From Anaerolinea sp. (GTDB lineage: Bacteria; Chloroflexota; Limnocylindria; Limnocylindrales; CSP1-4), in NCBI GenBank assembly GCA_013822395.1, contig PNKK01000021.1, forward strand, positions 1 to 39,524: a stretch of 39,524 nucleotides of DNA, in the 5' to 3' direction. A program made the translations under genes and the position numbers. Of this stretch, positions 1 through 9,255 are shown piece by piece (position 1 is the stretch's first letter; the number at the start of each line of letters is the position of its first letter). The notes beneath the pieces were generated by a model. The model ran no database searches. It saw only the letters and a list, made by a program, of their open reading frames with translations, and was not told where the DNA came from.

Positions 1-25
1 AGCACTCTAGTCGTATATCTCGGAC

Positions 26-1528
26 ATGGTCATCCGCCGCCCCGCCGCCCTCTTCGACCGCGTGACGGAGTGGGAAGACCTCGTCCGCTTCTCCACCGAG
101 CCGACATCCTCATTCCGGATCGGGGTTGTCTCTGGACGTCGCCGCCAGGGGAAAAGCTTCATCCTCGACGAGGTTGCTCGCCAGGTCGGCGGCTTCTATC
201 ACCAGGCACTCGAGGAAGAGCGAGCCCCAGCCCTCGAGCGGCTCGGGGCCGCCATGGCAGCGGATCGAGGGCTGTCGGGCGGATCCCTCTCCTTCCCGGA
301 TTGGACCGCCCTCCTGCAAGCCCTGGCGGAGCCGGCGGCCCGGGCGGAGTCGGCGCCCTCGTCGCCGCGCCTCGTGGTGATCGATGAGTACCCGTACCTC
401 CTCGCGAAATCGCCCGACATTGCCACCGCGATCCAGCTCGCGTACGACACGTCGCGCCTGGGGAGGCAGCACCCTCTGCGGCTGATCCTGTGTGGGTCGG
501 CGATGTCGGTGATGGCGAAACTGCTCTCCGGTCAACGAGCCCTTCGCGGGCGTGCGATTCTCGACCTCGTTGTCGACCCCTTCGACTACCGGGAGGCGGC
601 GGCCTTCTGGGGGGTGCAGGGAGACCCACGGCTCGCGTTCCTCCTGTTCTGTGTCGTCGGCGGCACACCCGGCTACCGGGATCTCCTCGAGATGGGCCCG
701 CCCCGCTCGATCGCCGACTTCCCGACCTGGCTGGCGGGCGGGGTGCTCAATCCGTCGCATGCGATGTTCCGCGAGACGGACTACCTGCTGGCGGAGGAGC
801 CGAGTCTCACGGACCGCGCGATCTACCAATCGGCCCTCGCTGCCATCGCTGCGGGCCGAACGACATCCGGCGGGGTGGCCGGGGCTCTTGGTCGACCCGA
901 GACATCGGTCACCCACGTCATCGACGGCCTCGAGCGAGCGGGCTTCATCGAGCGCGCAGACGACGTCCTCCGGTCGCGCCGACCCACCTTGCGGATCACC
1001 GATGCCATGCTCCGTTTCCAGCACGCCGTTGTCCGCCCGGACCTCCACCGCTTCGAAGCGCGCCAGACGCTATCGGCATGGACGGACGCCACGGCGCGCT
1101 TCGAATCCGGGGTCGTGGAGCCGGCCTTCGAGGCGATCGCACGGACCTGGACATCCCGCTACGCCTCCCCGAACACGCTGGGTGGAACTGCAGCCCGCGT
1201 CGGCTCCACCATCGTCAACGACAGCGTGGGTCGCTCGCGAGTGGAGATCGATGTGGTCGCGCTCGACGCCCGGCCAGACCATGAGGCCGGCGCGAACCCG
1301 ACGCTCCTCATGATCGGCGAGGCGAAGAGCGGGCCGGACCCGCGAGGCCTGTCGGACCTGAAGCGACTCGAGCTGGCAAGGAGGCTGCTGGCGGTTCGGG
1401 CGCGCGTCGAGAAGACTCGCCTTGCCATCTTCACGACCGGTGGCTTCACGGCGGACCTTCGGGCTGAGGCGACCCGTCGTTCCGACGTGGTGCTGGTCGA
1501 CCTGGAACGCCTCTACGCCGGTGAGTGA
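26..1528 (+). CDS. Archaeal-type AAA ATPase with C-terminal DUF234-like domain
   Basis: A 500-residue P-loop ATPase. The Walker A motif is GRRRQGKS at residues 37-44 and the Walker B motif is LVVIDEYP at about 116-123. A sensor-like segment LILCGSAMSVM follows. The middle has a winged-helix-like region (about 265-330) and the C-terminus has an E-V/I-D-V-V-A-L stretch followed by GEAKSG, the pattern of a PD-(D/E)xK nuclease-like DUF234 domain. Proteins of this type (archaeal ATPase/DUF234, formerly DUF4143/AAA_14 relatives) are common in mobile or defence-related settings, but their roles are mostly unknown. The ATG at 26 is preceded by only 25 bases of window, so the promoter is not visible. 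The gene converges on the MoxR gene, with 55 bp between stops. The family call is firm; the function is unknown. Confidence 0.85.
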   Translation: MVIRRPAALFDRVTEWEDLVRFSTEPTSSFRIGVVSGRRRQGKSFILDEVARQVGGFYHQALEEERAPALERLGAAMAADRGLSGGSLSFPDWTALLQALAEPAARAESAPSSPRLVVIDEYPYLLAKSPDIATAIQLAYDTSRLGRQHPLRLILCGSAMSVMAKLLSGQRALRGRAILDLVVDPFDYREAAAFWGVQGDPRLAFLLFCVVGGTPGYRDLLEMGPPRSIADFPTWLAGGVLNPSHAMFRETDYLLAEEPSLTDRAIYQSALAAIAAGRTTSGGVAGALGRPETSVTHVIDGLERAGFIERADDVLRSRRPTLRITDAMLRFQHAVVRPDLHRFEARQTLSAWTDATARFESGVVEPAFEAIARTWTSRYASPNTLGGTAARVGSTIVNDSVGRSRVEIDVVALDARPDHEAGANPTLLMIGEAKSGPDPRGLSDLKRLELARRLLAVRARVEKTRLAIFTTGGFTADLRAEATRRSDVVLVDLERLYAGE

Positions 1529-1583
1529 GACCAATCCAGACCGGTTCCGTCGGCGTCGTGGCCCCGGTCTCGAGGCCCATCCG

Positions 1584-2486
1584 TCAACCCAGGGCTGCGG
1601 CCTCGGCGAGGTACGTCTTCACGGTGTCGCCGCGGACCTGGCGGATGTCCTCCTCGTACTTCAGGACGACGCCGAGGGTCTCGTCCACGATCTCCGGCGT
1701 CAGCTCCGCCGCCCCGAGGGCCATGAGCGCCGCGGCCCAGTCGAGGGTCTCGGCGATCCCCGGGACCTTCGTGAGATCCGCCTCGCGGAGCCGGTGGACG
1801 AACCCCACCACGGCGCGGGCGAGGGCCTCCGGAGCGCCCGGAACGCGGGCCTCCACGATCTCGAACTCCTTGGCCGCGGACGGGTAGTCGATCCAGTGGT
1901 AGAGGCAGCGCCGCTTCAGCGCGTCGTGGACCTCGCGGGTCCGGTTCGAGGTCAGGATCACCCGGGGCGGCCGCTCGGCCTTGATCGTGCCGATCTCGGG
2001 GACCGTGACCTGGAAGTCGGACAGGATCTCGAGCAGGTACGCCTCGAACTCCTCGTCGGCGCGGTCGATCTCGTCGATGAGGAGGACCGGCGGCTCGCCG
2101 TCGGTGGACGGCTCGAGGGCCTGGAGAAGCGGCCGCCGAATGAGGAATTCGGGCCCGAAGATGTCGTGGGCAGTCGCGTGCTCCGCTTGGCCGCGGGCCT
2201 CGAGCAGCCGGATCTCGAGCATCTGGCGCGGGTAGTTCCACTCGTAGACCGCCGTGTTGACGTCGAGGCCCTCATAGCACTGGAGCCGGATGAGCCGGGT
2301 CCCGAGCGACGCCGCGAGGACCTTCGCCAGCTCCGTCTTGCCGACGCCGGCCTCGCCCTCCAGGAGGAGCGGCCGTCCCAGCTGGAGCCCGAGGAAGACC
2401 GCGGTCGCGATCGACCGGTCGGCGATGTAACCGCGCTCGCGGAACGCCTCCTGGATCGCGTCGGTGGAGGTGAGGGTGACGGTCAT
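1584..2486 (-). CDS. MoxR-family AAA+ ATPase (CoxD-like)
   Basis: A 300-residue AAA+ ATPase of the MoxR class, which usually remodels or activates partner proteins such as vWA-domain proteins or metalloenzymes. Walker A is GEAGVGKT at residues 44-51 and Walker B is LLIDEID at about 135-141. The sensor region reads ILTSNRTREVHDALKRRC. The closest well-known type is CoxD from CO dehydrogenase clusters. It starts at ATG 2486, with AGGA about 9 bases upstream, and lies 52 bp after the stop of the glucan phosphorylase gene on the same strand. It is therefore probably the last gene of the glucan operon. No vWA protein is adjacent, which is unusual because MoxR genes normally sit next to one. A form II cox cluster lies 11 kb upstream but in a separate transcription unit. 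Confidence 0.88.
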   Translation of the reverse strand: MTVTLTSTDAIQEAFRERGYIADRSIATAVFLGLQLGRPLLLEGEAGVGKTELAKVLAASLGTRLIRLQCYEGLDVNTAVYEWNYPRQMLEIRLLEARGQAEHATAHDIFGPEFLIRRPLLQALEPSTDGEPPVLLIDEIDRADEEFEAYLLEILSDFQVTVPEIGTIKAERPPRVILTSNRTREVHDALKRRCLYHWIDYPSAAKEFEIVEARVPGAPEALARAVVGFVHRLREADLTKVPGIAETLDWAAALMALGAAELTPEIVDETLGVVLKYEEDIRQVRGDTVKTYLAEAAALG

Positions 2487-2538
2487 CAGCCGATCCTAGC
2501 AGGGAAGGATTGCGGACTCGCGCCACGACCTTGCGCGG

Positions 2539-5500
2539 TTACGGGACCCGGAGCGTCTCGCGCGGTAGGGTGACCGTGAGGCGGCGATACGTCCCGCGCC
2601 GCTCGAAGATTGCGACGCTTGCGTCTCGGGGCAGCTCGGTGCCGGCCACGACTTCGACACGGCCGTCCGTCCGCTCGAGTTCGACCGATGGAGCGTCACC
2701 CAGGCGGTAGCAAATCGGCACCTGGCAGTATGTGAACGCGAGGCTCTCGGCCGGCAGCTCGCACGTCGACCCTGAACCCGAGAGGTCGAGCCAGCTGAAG
2801 CTCCGGGCGACGGCGCTGAACTCCGAGCGATGGAGCAAACGCGGTCGGAAGCCGAGGCGCCCATCGACGACCTCCGCTCCCAGCTCGCCGAAGCGCGCAA
2901 GGATCTGCTCCTTCACCTGTCCCGTCATGCCGGGTTGCTGCGCACCGTGATGGCTCGGCGTGTGGGAATACGGGTCCGTCGGGAAGGCGCCGTAGGCTTG
3001 CGGCGTCTTTCGGAAGCCCATTCCATCTCTGATGTCGCCGTAGATCTCGGCGAGGGCCGTCGCCGACACGGGGTCGGTGGCGCGCCGGTGGCAGCCCTGC
3101 ACCGCCAGGAGCAGCTTGGCGATCATGTGCCAGTAGATGCTGCCCAGGCCCTCGAACATGAAGAACGTGCCGCTACGTCCCGTGAACTCGTCGTGCGCGA
3201 AGGTCGTGCGCCACAGCTCGAGCACCGCCGCGCGAGCCTCCGGGGACGCCCCGACGAGCCCGAGCCGGCGCTCCACGTCGGTGATCGTGCTGAGGTCGGC
3301 CTGGAAATGCCAGGCGCCGGTGGCATCCGCGACGAACAGCGACGGGTCGTCCAGCGGCGGCCGCCCGTCGAGGGTGTTCTTCTCGAGGAACGGCGTCAGC
3401 GTCCGGTCCGGGTAGAGCAGGTAGCTGTGCTGGTCGGGGCGGTACATGGCGCTCGTGCGGAGTGCGCGCAGGAGCGCGACGGCCTCGGCGTCACGGAGGA
3501 ACCCGGAGTCGAGCATCGCGACCTGGCCCTCGAGCATCGGGCCGAGGTGGTCGACGAGCGCCCGCTCGCCCTCGATCCGCAGCAGGTTGTAGCTGTGGAC
3601 GAGCCCATCCGGCCGGCGGCTGGCCAGGAGGGTCTGGTCCACCACTGGCGCCGCGGCGGCCACGAGCGCCCGGATCGACGCGAGCGGCGTGGGGACATCA
3701 GCCCCGAGGTCGCCCGCGTACACGGCCTGGCGCTGCGCCTCACCGGCCCGGCCGAGGTCAACGAGGACTCGATAGCGGGCCGCATCGTCGAGGGGCCCGC
3801 GCACGCCGCCGAGGATCTGCGTCACGCGCTCGAGGAGACGGGCCACGGACCCCGAGACCGGGAGCTCGCCGTCGCCCGTCGCCAGGTCGCCGAGGAATGC
3901 CAGGTAGCGCCTGATCGCGCTCAGCGTCACGACCGAGAGCCCCCAGCCGGCGAGCGCGTTGTTGGCGTCGTTCCACTCCGGCCGCTGCGTGTTCAGCCAG
4001 ATGCCGCCGCCCGGCACGAAGTTGGTCAGCTTGACGAGGAGCGGCAGGAGCAGCTTCTCGCCGAGCGTGACGAGGCGGACCTCGCCGCCCTCGTCCCGGA
4101 CCAGCTTCCCGTCCGCTCCCAGGTCCCGGCTCGCCGCGACGAGCGCGTCGTGGAGCGCGCGGTCGAACTCGATCGTGGCCCGCGGGTCGGCCAGCACCGT
4201 CGCGAAGTCGGCGATCCGGTAGGGCACGTGCGCATAGGCGTAGATGCGCTCCCCGAGCGCCCCGGCGAGGGCGCCGGGCTCGTGCCGCTCGTGCGCCTCC
4301 AGAAGGCGAAGGAGGTAGACGATCTGGTGGTCGCCCCAGTACCCGATGTGGCTCCACGGATCGCGTGGATCCTCGACCTCCCAGTCGATCCCGGTCCGCG
4401 TGATGCGATACGGGTTGTAGCCGTCCGCGGTCGAGGCGTCGAGGAACACGGCGATCGACTGCGCCAGGTAGCCGGGGAAGCTCTGGTCCAGAGCCTCCCA
4501 GTTCTGGAAGATGTCGCGCCAGTTCCCCTCGTAGCCGTAGACCGGCTTCCCGTCGGCATCGCGGAGACGGATCGAGAACCGGTTCCACGGCCGGCTCGGG
4601 TCGCCGTGGCGGCGGCTGTAGGTCAGGGGCAAGTAGGCGCGCACGAGACGGGCAAGCTGGGGATCGCCGCGCTCCCCCGCCGCCTGCCGCAGCCCGTGCA
4701 GGGTGAGCCCAGCCGGCAGCCCCTCCACCCATCGGCGGTGGCGTTCGAACAAGGCCCGGTTCTGGTCCCGGAGGTAGGTCGCGAGGTCATGGAGGGGGAT
4801 GTCGTACCCGCGATCGAAGGATCCGCCCCGCATGATGTTGAACAGGACGTTGGAGAAGTGGTTCGCGCTCGCGGCCTCGTCCGCCGTCTGCTGCAACCCG
4901 TCGGCTCCGGCGACCCGATGGCGGAGGCCAGCCCGATCGGCGACGACCGCCGCCTCGAGGGTCGCCTTCGCCCGGTCCGGATCGCCGAGCAGGGCCCGGA
5001 GCTCGACGATCGCCGCGTGGTCGAGGCGCGTGTCGCCGACCGTGTACCAGGCGTGCCGGCCCCCCTCCGCCAGGTGGATCCGGTCGGCAACGAGGTAGGC
5101 GCCGATCTCGCCACGGACCTCGCTCTCGGACTGGACGTCGCCCCCGCGCCGGAACGTGGCGAGCTGGCGATCGCTGAGCAGGATCACCGGGTCGGGATGG
5201 CCGATCGACCACGCGCCGGCGACGCGGAGCGACTCGGACGGCTCGGCCCGGTCGGAGATCGCGGCGTTGAGGGAGTAGATCGCGAGGGGCACGTCCGCCA
5301 GCCGCTCGTGGCGCATGTAGGCGGCGGCCAGGTAGCTCAGGCGAGCGTACGTCTGTGCATCCACCCCCGGCGGGATCACCTGGTGCCAGCCGTCGAGGTA
5401 GCGGATGCCGACCGGCTTGCCGTCCAGCTCGTCGATCGCGGCGTGGCGGACCAGCCCGAAGCGATCGCAGGCGGACAGCCGCGCCCGGAACCGGACCCCG

Positions 5501-5931
5501 AGGTCGTGGTTGACCTCCTCGAACAGGACGGCCGTCCCGTCGACCCGCTTGTACAGGTTCCGCGTGATCCGGTAGACGCTCGCCGTCTCCTGCCACGGCT
5601 CCCAGAGCGCCGTGTCGCCGCCTCGGGCAACGAGGAAGACCGTCCTGGCCCCGCTCGTCGTCGGGTCTCGGAGGATCTTGTCCACGGTCTGGTACGGGAA
5701 CAGCGCGGTGTCCGGGGTGCCGCGGCCGGCCGTGAACGGCCCGTTCGAGCCGACGAACAGCCAGGCGTCGCTGTCGCTCGCCACGCTCATCAGGAACGGG
5801 GCCATCTGGTCCACGTTGCAGATACGCGCGTAGCGCTCGCCGTCGATGGTCGTGAACCCACCGCTCACGGCGACATCCGGTGCCTGGTAGACGGCCGCCC
5901 CGAGGCGGATCGTCGGCCCGGGGGTCGTCAT
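2539..5931 (-). CDS. Clan GH-Q glycoside phosphorylase (GH149/GH161/GH94-like), probable beta-1,3-glucan phosphorylase
   Basis: A 1130-residue protein. An open frame extends upstream, but the start was set at ATG 5931 because it overlaps the GH16 stop as ATGA and begins a sensible N-terminus (MTTPGPTIRLG). The segment RPEWNDANNAL around residue 655 resembles the WND motif that holds the general-acid Asp of GH94 phosphorylases. The C-terminal part contains YGAFPTDPYSHTPSHHGAQQ, which I associate with the large beta-glucan phosphorylases. Its length fits GH149 and GH161 (about 1100 residues) better than cellobiose phosphorylase (about 800). The expected reaction is beta-glucan plus phosphate to shorter glucan plus glucose 1-phosphate, in the cytoplasm since there is no signal peptide. 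Neighbouring GH16 and GH116 genes support a beta-1,3-glucan substrate. The exact family is inferred by eye; the clan assignment is more secure. Confidence 0.72.
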   Translation of the reverse strand: MTTPGPTIRLGAAVYQAPDVAVSGGFTTIDGERYARICNVDQMAPFLMSVASDSDAWLFVGSNGPFTAGRGTPDTALFPYQTVDKILRDPTTSGARTVFLVARGGDTALWEPWQETASVYRITRNLYKRVDGTAVLFEEVNHDLGVRFRARLSACDRFGLVRHAAIDELDGKPVGIRYLDGWHQVIPPGVDAQTYARLSYLAAAYMRHERLADVPLAIYSLNAAISDRAEPSESLRVAGAWSIGHPDPVILLSDRQLATFRRGGDVQSESEVRGEIGAYLVADRIHLAEGGRHAWYTVGDTRLDHAAIVELRALLGDPDRAKATLEAAVVADRAGLRHRVAGADGLQQTADEAASANHFSNVLFNIMRGGSFDRGYDIPLHDLATYLRDQNRALFERHRRWVEGLPAGLTLHGLRQAAGERGDPQLARLVRAYLPLTYSRRHGDPSRPWNRFSIRLRDADGKPVYGYEGNWRDIFQNWEALDQSFPGYLAQSIAVFLDASTADGYNPYRITRTGIDWEVEDPRDPWSHIGYWGDHQIVYLLRLLEAHERHEPGALAGALGERIYAYAHVPYRIADFATVLADPRATIEFDRALHDALVAASRDLGADGKLVRDEGGEVRLVTLGEKLLLPLLVKLTNFVPGGGIWLNTQRPEWNDANNALAGWGLSVVTLSAIRRYLAFLGDLATGDGELPVSGSVARLLERVTQILGGVRGPLDDAARYRVLVDLGRAGEAQRQAVYAGDLGADVPTPLASIRALVAAAAPVVDQTLLASRRPDGLVHSYNLLRIEGERALVDHLGPMLEGQVAMLDSGFLRDAEAVALLRALRTSAMYRPDQHSYLLYPDRTLTPFLEKNTLDGRPPLDDPSLFVADATGAWHFQADLSTITDVERRLGLVGASPEARAAVLELWRTTFAHDEFTGRSGTFFMFEGLGSIYWHMIAKLLLAVQGCHRRATDPVSATALAEIYGDIRDGMGFRKTPQAYGAFPTDPYSHTPSHHGAQQPGMTGQVKEQILARFGELGAEVVDGRLGFRPRLLHRSEFSAVARSFSWLDLSGSGSTCELPAESLAFTYCQVPICYRLGDAPSVELERTDGRVEVVAGTELPRDASVAIFERRGTYRRLTVTLPRETLRVP

Positions 5932-6947
5932 GAGCCGGCGTCCTGGTAGACCCGCACGTAGTCGACCACCATCGACTGCGGGAAGACCGTCTCGGGTGCC
6001 ACGGGGCCGCCGAGCGTCCCGCCCACCGCGACATTGAGGAGCAGGAAGAACGGGTGATCGAAGACCCACTTGCTGGGCTCCGCGTCGGCTGGGGTCGCCT
6101 CATAGTACTGCACGCCGTCGACGAACCAGGCAACCCGGCCGGGCCGCCACTCGATCGCAAAGGTGCGGAAGTCGTCGGCAACCGGCTTCCCGAGGTCGAA
6201 GGTCGCGCCGAGCCCGCTGCTGCCGTAGTAGCCCGGACCGTGGATCGTGCCCAGGATCCGGTTCGGCCAGCGGCCCACGTATTCCATGATGTCGATCTCG
6301 CCGGCGGCCGGCCAGCCGACCTTCCCGATGTCGGCGCCGAGCATCCAGAACGCGGGCCAAAGGCCGGCGCCGACGGGCACCTTGATCCGGGCCTCCATCC
6401 GGCCGTACTGGAACTCGTTGCGGCCCCTGGTGAGCAGGCGCCCGGACGTGTACTCGCACGGGCCGTAGTGGCAAGCCAGGGACCCGTCGCTGACTCGCGC
6501 GGTCAGCAGCAAGTTGCCCTTGCCGTCGAGCGCCACGTTCTCCGTGTAGTCGGTGTAGAACTGCCGCTCGTCGTTGCCCCAGCCGCTGCCGCCGATGTCG
6601 TAGAGCCAGGTGGCGCGATCCGGCGGGGAGCCGGCCGGCCCGTCGAACTCGTCGCTCCAGACAAGCTTCCAGACCGGCGGTCCCAAGGTTGGCGTGGGCG
6701 ACGTGGGCGCTGGGGTGGCGGGCCTCGTCGCAACCTCGCTCGTCGCCTCGGGGCCGGCCGGGCTCGTCGCCTCGAGGCTGGCCGGGACGGGCGCAGAGCT
6801 CGGCGAATCGCCCGGCCCGGAGCTTGAACCGCCCCCCGCGCAGCCGCTCATGACACCCACCAGGGCGCCGGCCAGCAGCACCCGCCGCCACGCGAGCCGG
6901 GAGCGACGCGGCGCAGGGTGGCGGCGGATGCGCGGTCGCTCATCCAT
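5928..6947 (-). CDS. GH16 endo-beta-glucanase lipoprotein (laminarinase type)
   Basis: A 339-residue exported lipoprotein. The start is ATG 6947 (MDERPRIRRHP), which overlaps the GH116 stop by 8 bases. A hydrophobic signal segment ends in a lipobox-like VMSGC, followed by a Gly/Ser/Pro/Thr linker to about residue 95. The GH16 domain starts at about KLVWSDEFDG. The catalytic motif GEIDIMEY gives nucleophile E217, helper D219 and acid/base E222, and is followed by TIHGPGY, typical of laminarinase-like GH16. The enzyme should cut internal beta-1,3 (or mixed-linked) glucan bonds at the cell surface and feed oligosaccharides to the ABC importer encoded upstream. The stop overlaps the start of the phosphorylase gene, so the two are probably translationally coupled. 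Confidence 0.92.
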   Translation of the reverse strand: MDERPRIRRHPAPRRSRLAWRRVLLAGALVGVMSGCAGGGSSSGPGDSPSSAPVPASLEATSPAGPEATSEVATRPATPAPTSPTPTLGPPVWKLVWSDEFDGPAGSPPDRATWLYDIGGSGWGNDERQFYTDYTENVALDGKGNLLLTARVSDGSLACHYGPCEYTSGRLLTRGRNEFQYGRMEARIKVPVGAGLWPAFWMLGADIGKVGWPAAGEIDIMEYVGRWPNRILGTIHGPGYYGSSGLGATFDLGKPVADDFRTFAIEWRPGRVAWFVDGVQYYEATPADAEPSKWVFDHPFFLLLNVAVGGTLGGPVAPETVFPQSMVVDYVRVYQDAGS

Positions 6948-9255
6948 GTGGCCTCCCCAGGGCGTGCTCGATCGCCCAGATCGCGAGCGGGCGCAGGTAC
7001 ATCGTGGCGCGGAAGTTGCCGCGCACGTCGTAGGCCTCGGGGGTGCGGAACCGGTAGCCGCGCTCCTCGAGCACGCGGTCCACGCCGGCCGCCGTCGCCC
7101 ACGCCTCGGGCAGCAGGCCGCGGTGAACCATGAACGCCGCCAGCGCGAAGGTGGTCCCGGTCCAGACCTCCTGCGACTGCTCGCTCGACGCGTCGACGGT
7201 CCCGTCCGGGCGCATCCCGTTGACGGCGCCCATCCCGCCATCGCCGAAGCCCAGGACGTTGCGCTCGAAGATGACCCGGAGCGCGCGCCGGACGTGCTCC
7301 TCCGGCGCGACCTCGCCCAGCCCGGTGGCATCGGCCCACCACTGGCCCGCGAGCTGATCGGCCATGATCGAATCCCCGGACGGGCCGCCGCCCGCGTCGT
7401 ACAGGTAGTACGAGCCGGTCCACAGCTTCCGCTCGAAGGCCGGGCGGGCGCGTTCGAGGACGTCGCGGAGCCAGCGGACTGTCCCCTCGTCGCCGGCCCG
7501 CTCGCCCATCGCGATCCCGGCTCGCAGGGCCGCGATCCAGAGGGAGCCGCCGTAGGCGCTCGGGCCGAGCATCGGCCAGGTGTCGTACGTCTGGTCGGGC
7601 ACGCCGTCGTGCTCCGGCAGGCCGTCGCCGTCGCGATCGAAGGCGGCGAGGTGACGGAGGGCCAGCACCACGGCGGGCCACGCGGCGACGCCGAGCTCCT
7701 CGTCGCCCAAGAGCGAGACCGCCTGCCAGACGAGCAGGACGAACTTGCTGTTCAGGTCCTTCCAGCCGTTCACGTCCTGCAGGTGATAGTGGTTCAGCTT
7801 CACGAACGGGTCGTCGGCCGGCCCGCCGACGTCGTGGGGCAGGGCCCCGGGGACCTTCCGGACCGCCCGTCCCCCGGTGGCGTAGACGGGCACGACCTCC
7901 GGATCGTCCACCTCGACCGTGGCGACGAAGTCGCGGGCCACCCGCTTCGCCAGCTCGGGCCACAGGAGGGCGAGGGCGAACGACGCATAGAAGTAGACGT
8001 CGAGCGTGTTGTAGAACGGGTAGTCGAAGCACTCGAGGAGCGCGAACGGACCGATCTCCCCGGATCGCGCCCGCCCGACCTCGTGGTCGGCCCACATCGT
8101 CCCGCCGTCCACCAGGTAGTAGAGCTCGTTGAACAGCGCGGCCTTGTACCACTCGGGCCGGTCCGGGTCGGCGAGGACGGGCGCCTGCCAGGCGTCGATC
8201 GCCGCCTGCCACCCGTGGCGGCGGGCGAGACCCTCAGCGGCGATCTCCCAGGCGGCGGTCCCGGTGGTCCCGAACCAGCGCGTGTAGCGCCGGGCCCAGC
8301 GGCGGCCCCCGCCGAACTGCACGACCGGGAAGTCCCAGGCCAGCGCGAAGGAGACCGTCCGGCGCTCGCCCGGGGCGAGCTCGACCGTCGCCGCGAGGGC
8401 TGCCCCGATCGCCTCCCCCGGCCGGCTCGGCGAGGGATCCAGGAAGTCGTCGAGCCGCCCGTCGGCGGCGAAGTCCGTCCAGACGTCCCGGCCGTCGTCG
8501 ACGTCGAACCGGTCGCGAACGCTGAGGTGCACGTCGGGCTCATTCGGTGCCGCGATGGCGAAGCTTCCCGCCCAGGGCTCGCCGGCCTCGGCGGCCGGTC
8601 CGGTCAGGACGACACCCGTCATCCCGTCGCGGCGGACGGTCCGGTTGCTGTGGCCACCACGCCGGTCCGCGTTCGCCCACCGGCCCACGAGGTTCTGCCA
8701 GCTGAACATCAGCCCGACCGTGATCGCGTGCGGGCCAGGGTTCCCGATGGTCCACTCGAACAGCCCGACCGGATAGCTGCTCTCGCGATAGCTGCCCGGG
8801 ATCACCGGCGACGACTGGCGCTGGGTCAGGCGGACGGGCAGCTCCTCCCAGTCGTAGTCGAACCAGGCGCTCGGGAAGAGGCCGTGGTAGGTGCCGGCCC
8901 CCGCCGGAAGATCCCAGTTCCAGGAGGTGAGTGTCGCCGGCCGGATCGTGCTCAGGACGTGGGCGCCCGACCTGACGCCGTCATCGACGAAGACCGAGAA
9001 CTGGCAGGCCGGGATCGACTCGAACCGGTTCCTGCCGGCCTCCAGGTGCCAGCGTGCGAAGTCGCCGCGCGGGGTTCGGCCGATGCTCCCCGAACCGAGG
9101 CCGCCGAGCGGCACACCGCCCCACGGCCCGTCGTCGATCAGCGGCTCGTGGGTGACGCGCGATCGCCCCGGGTTCCCAACCTCCCGGCCGATCTCATGAC
9201 GCCACGAGACCCTCGGGACGGCGCCCTGCGTCGGTCTGGGCGGTGCGGCCGTCAC
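6940..9255 (-). CDS. GH116-family beta-glucosidase (GBA2-like)
   Basis: A 771-residue glycosidase related to bacterial GH116 enzymes and human GBA2. The N-terminal domain opens with GGVPLGGLGSGSIGR, the GBA2_N signature, and RGDFARWHLEAG. In the catalytic (alpha/alpha) domain, LLECFDYPFYNTLDVYFY carries the nucleophile Glu (E408 here), and HDGVPDQTYDTWPM carries the acid/base Asp region. There is no signal peptide, so it should act in the cytoplasm on imported beta-gluco-oligosaccharides or their short end products. The GTG start at 9255 overlaps the LacI stop (GTGA) and its own stop overlaps the GH16 start, which places it firmly in the operon. Other GH116 members split beta-glucosides or beta-xylosides; context favours glucosides. 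Confidence 0.9.
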   Translation of the reverse strand: MTAAPPRPTQGAVPRVSWRHEIGREVGNPGRSRVTHEPLIDDGPWGGVPLGGLGSGSIGRTPRGDFARWHLEAGRNRFESIPACQFSVFVDDGVRSGAHVLSTIRPATLTSWNWDLPAGAGTYHGLFPSAWFDYDWEELPVRLTQRQSSPVIPGSYRESSYPVGLFEWTIGNPGPHAITVGLMFSWQNLVGRWANADRRGGHSNRTVRRDGMTGVVLTGPAAEAGEPWAGSFAIAAPNEPDVHLSVRDRFDVDDGRDVWTDFAADGRLDDFLDPSPSRPGEAIGAALAATVELAPGERRTVSFALAWDFPVVQFGGGRRWARRYTRWFGTTGTAAWEIAAEGLARRHGWQAAIDAWQAPVLADPDRPEWYKAALFNELYYLVDGGTMWADHEVGRARSGEIGPFALLECFDYPFYNTLDVYFYASFALALLWPELAKRVARDFVATVEVDDPEVVPVYATGGRAVRKVPGALPHDVGGPADDPFVKLNHYHLQDVNGWKDLNSKFVLLVWQAVSLLGDEELGVAAWPAVVLALRHLAAFDRDGDGLPEHDGVPDQTYDTWPMLGPSAYGGSLWIAALRAGIAMGERAGDEGTVRWLRDVLERARPAFERKLWTGSYYLYDAGGGPSGDSIMADQLAGQWWADATGLGEVAPEEHVRRALRVIFERNVLGFGDGGMGAVNGMRPDGTVDASSEQSQEVWTGTTFALAAFMVHRGLLPEAWATAAGVDRVLEERGYRFRTPEAYDVRGNFRATMYLRPLAIWAIEHALGRPHG

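Noticed and set aside
1584..2486. Naming the MoxR gene coxD.
   Set aside because: It belongs to another operon than coxSLM and MoxR subfamilies cannot be told apart by eye.
2830..5949. A 1039-codon plus-strand open frame opposite the phosphorylase gene.
   Set aside because: The complementary frame of a GC-rich coding gene is often open. The product shows no motif, while the minus strand encodes a coherent enzyme.
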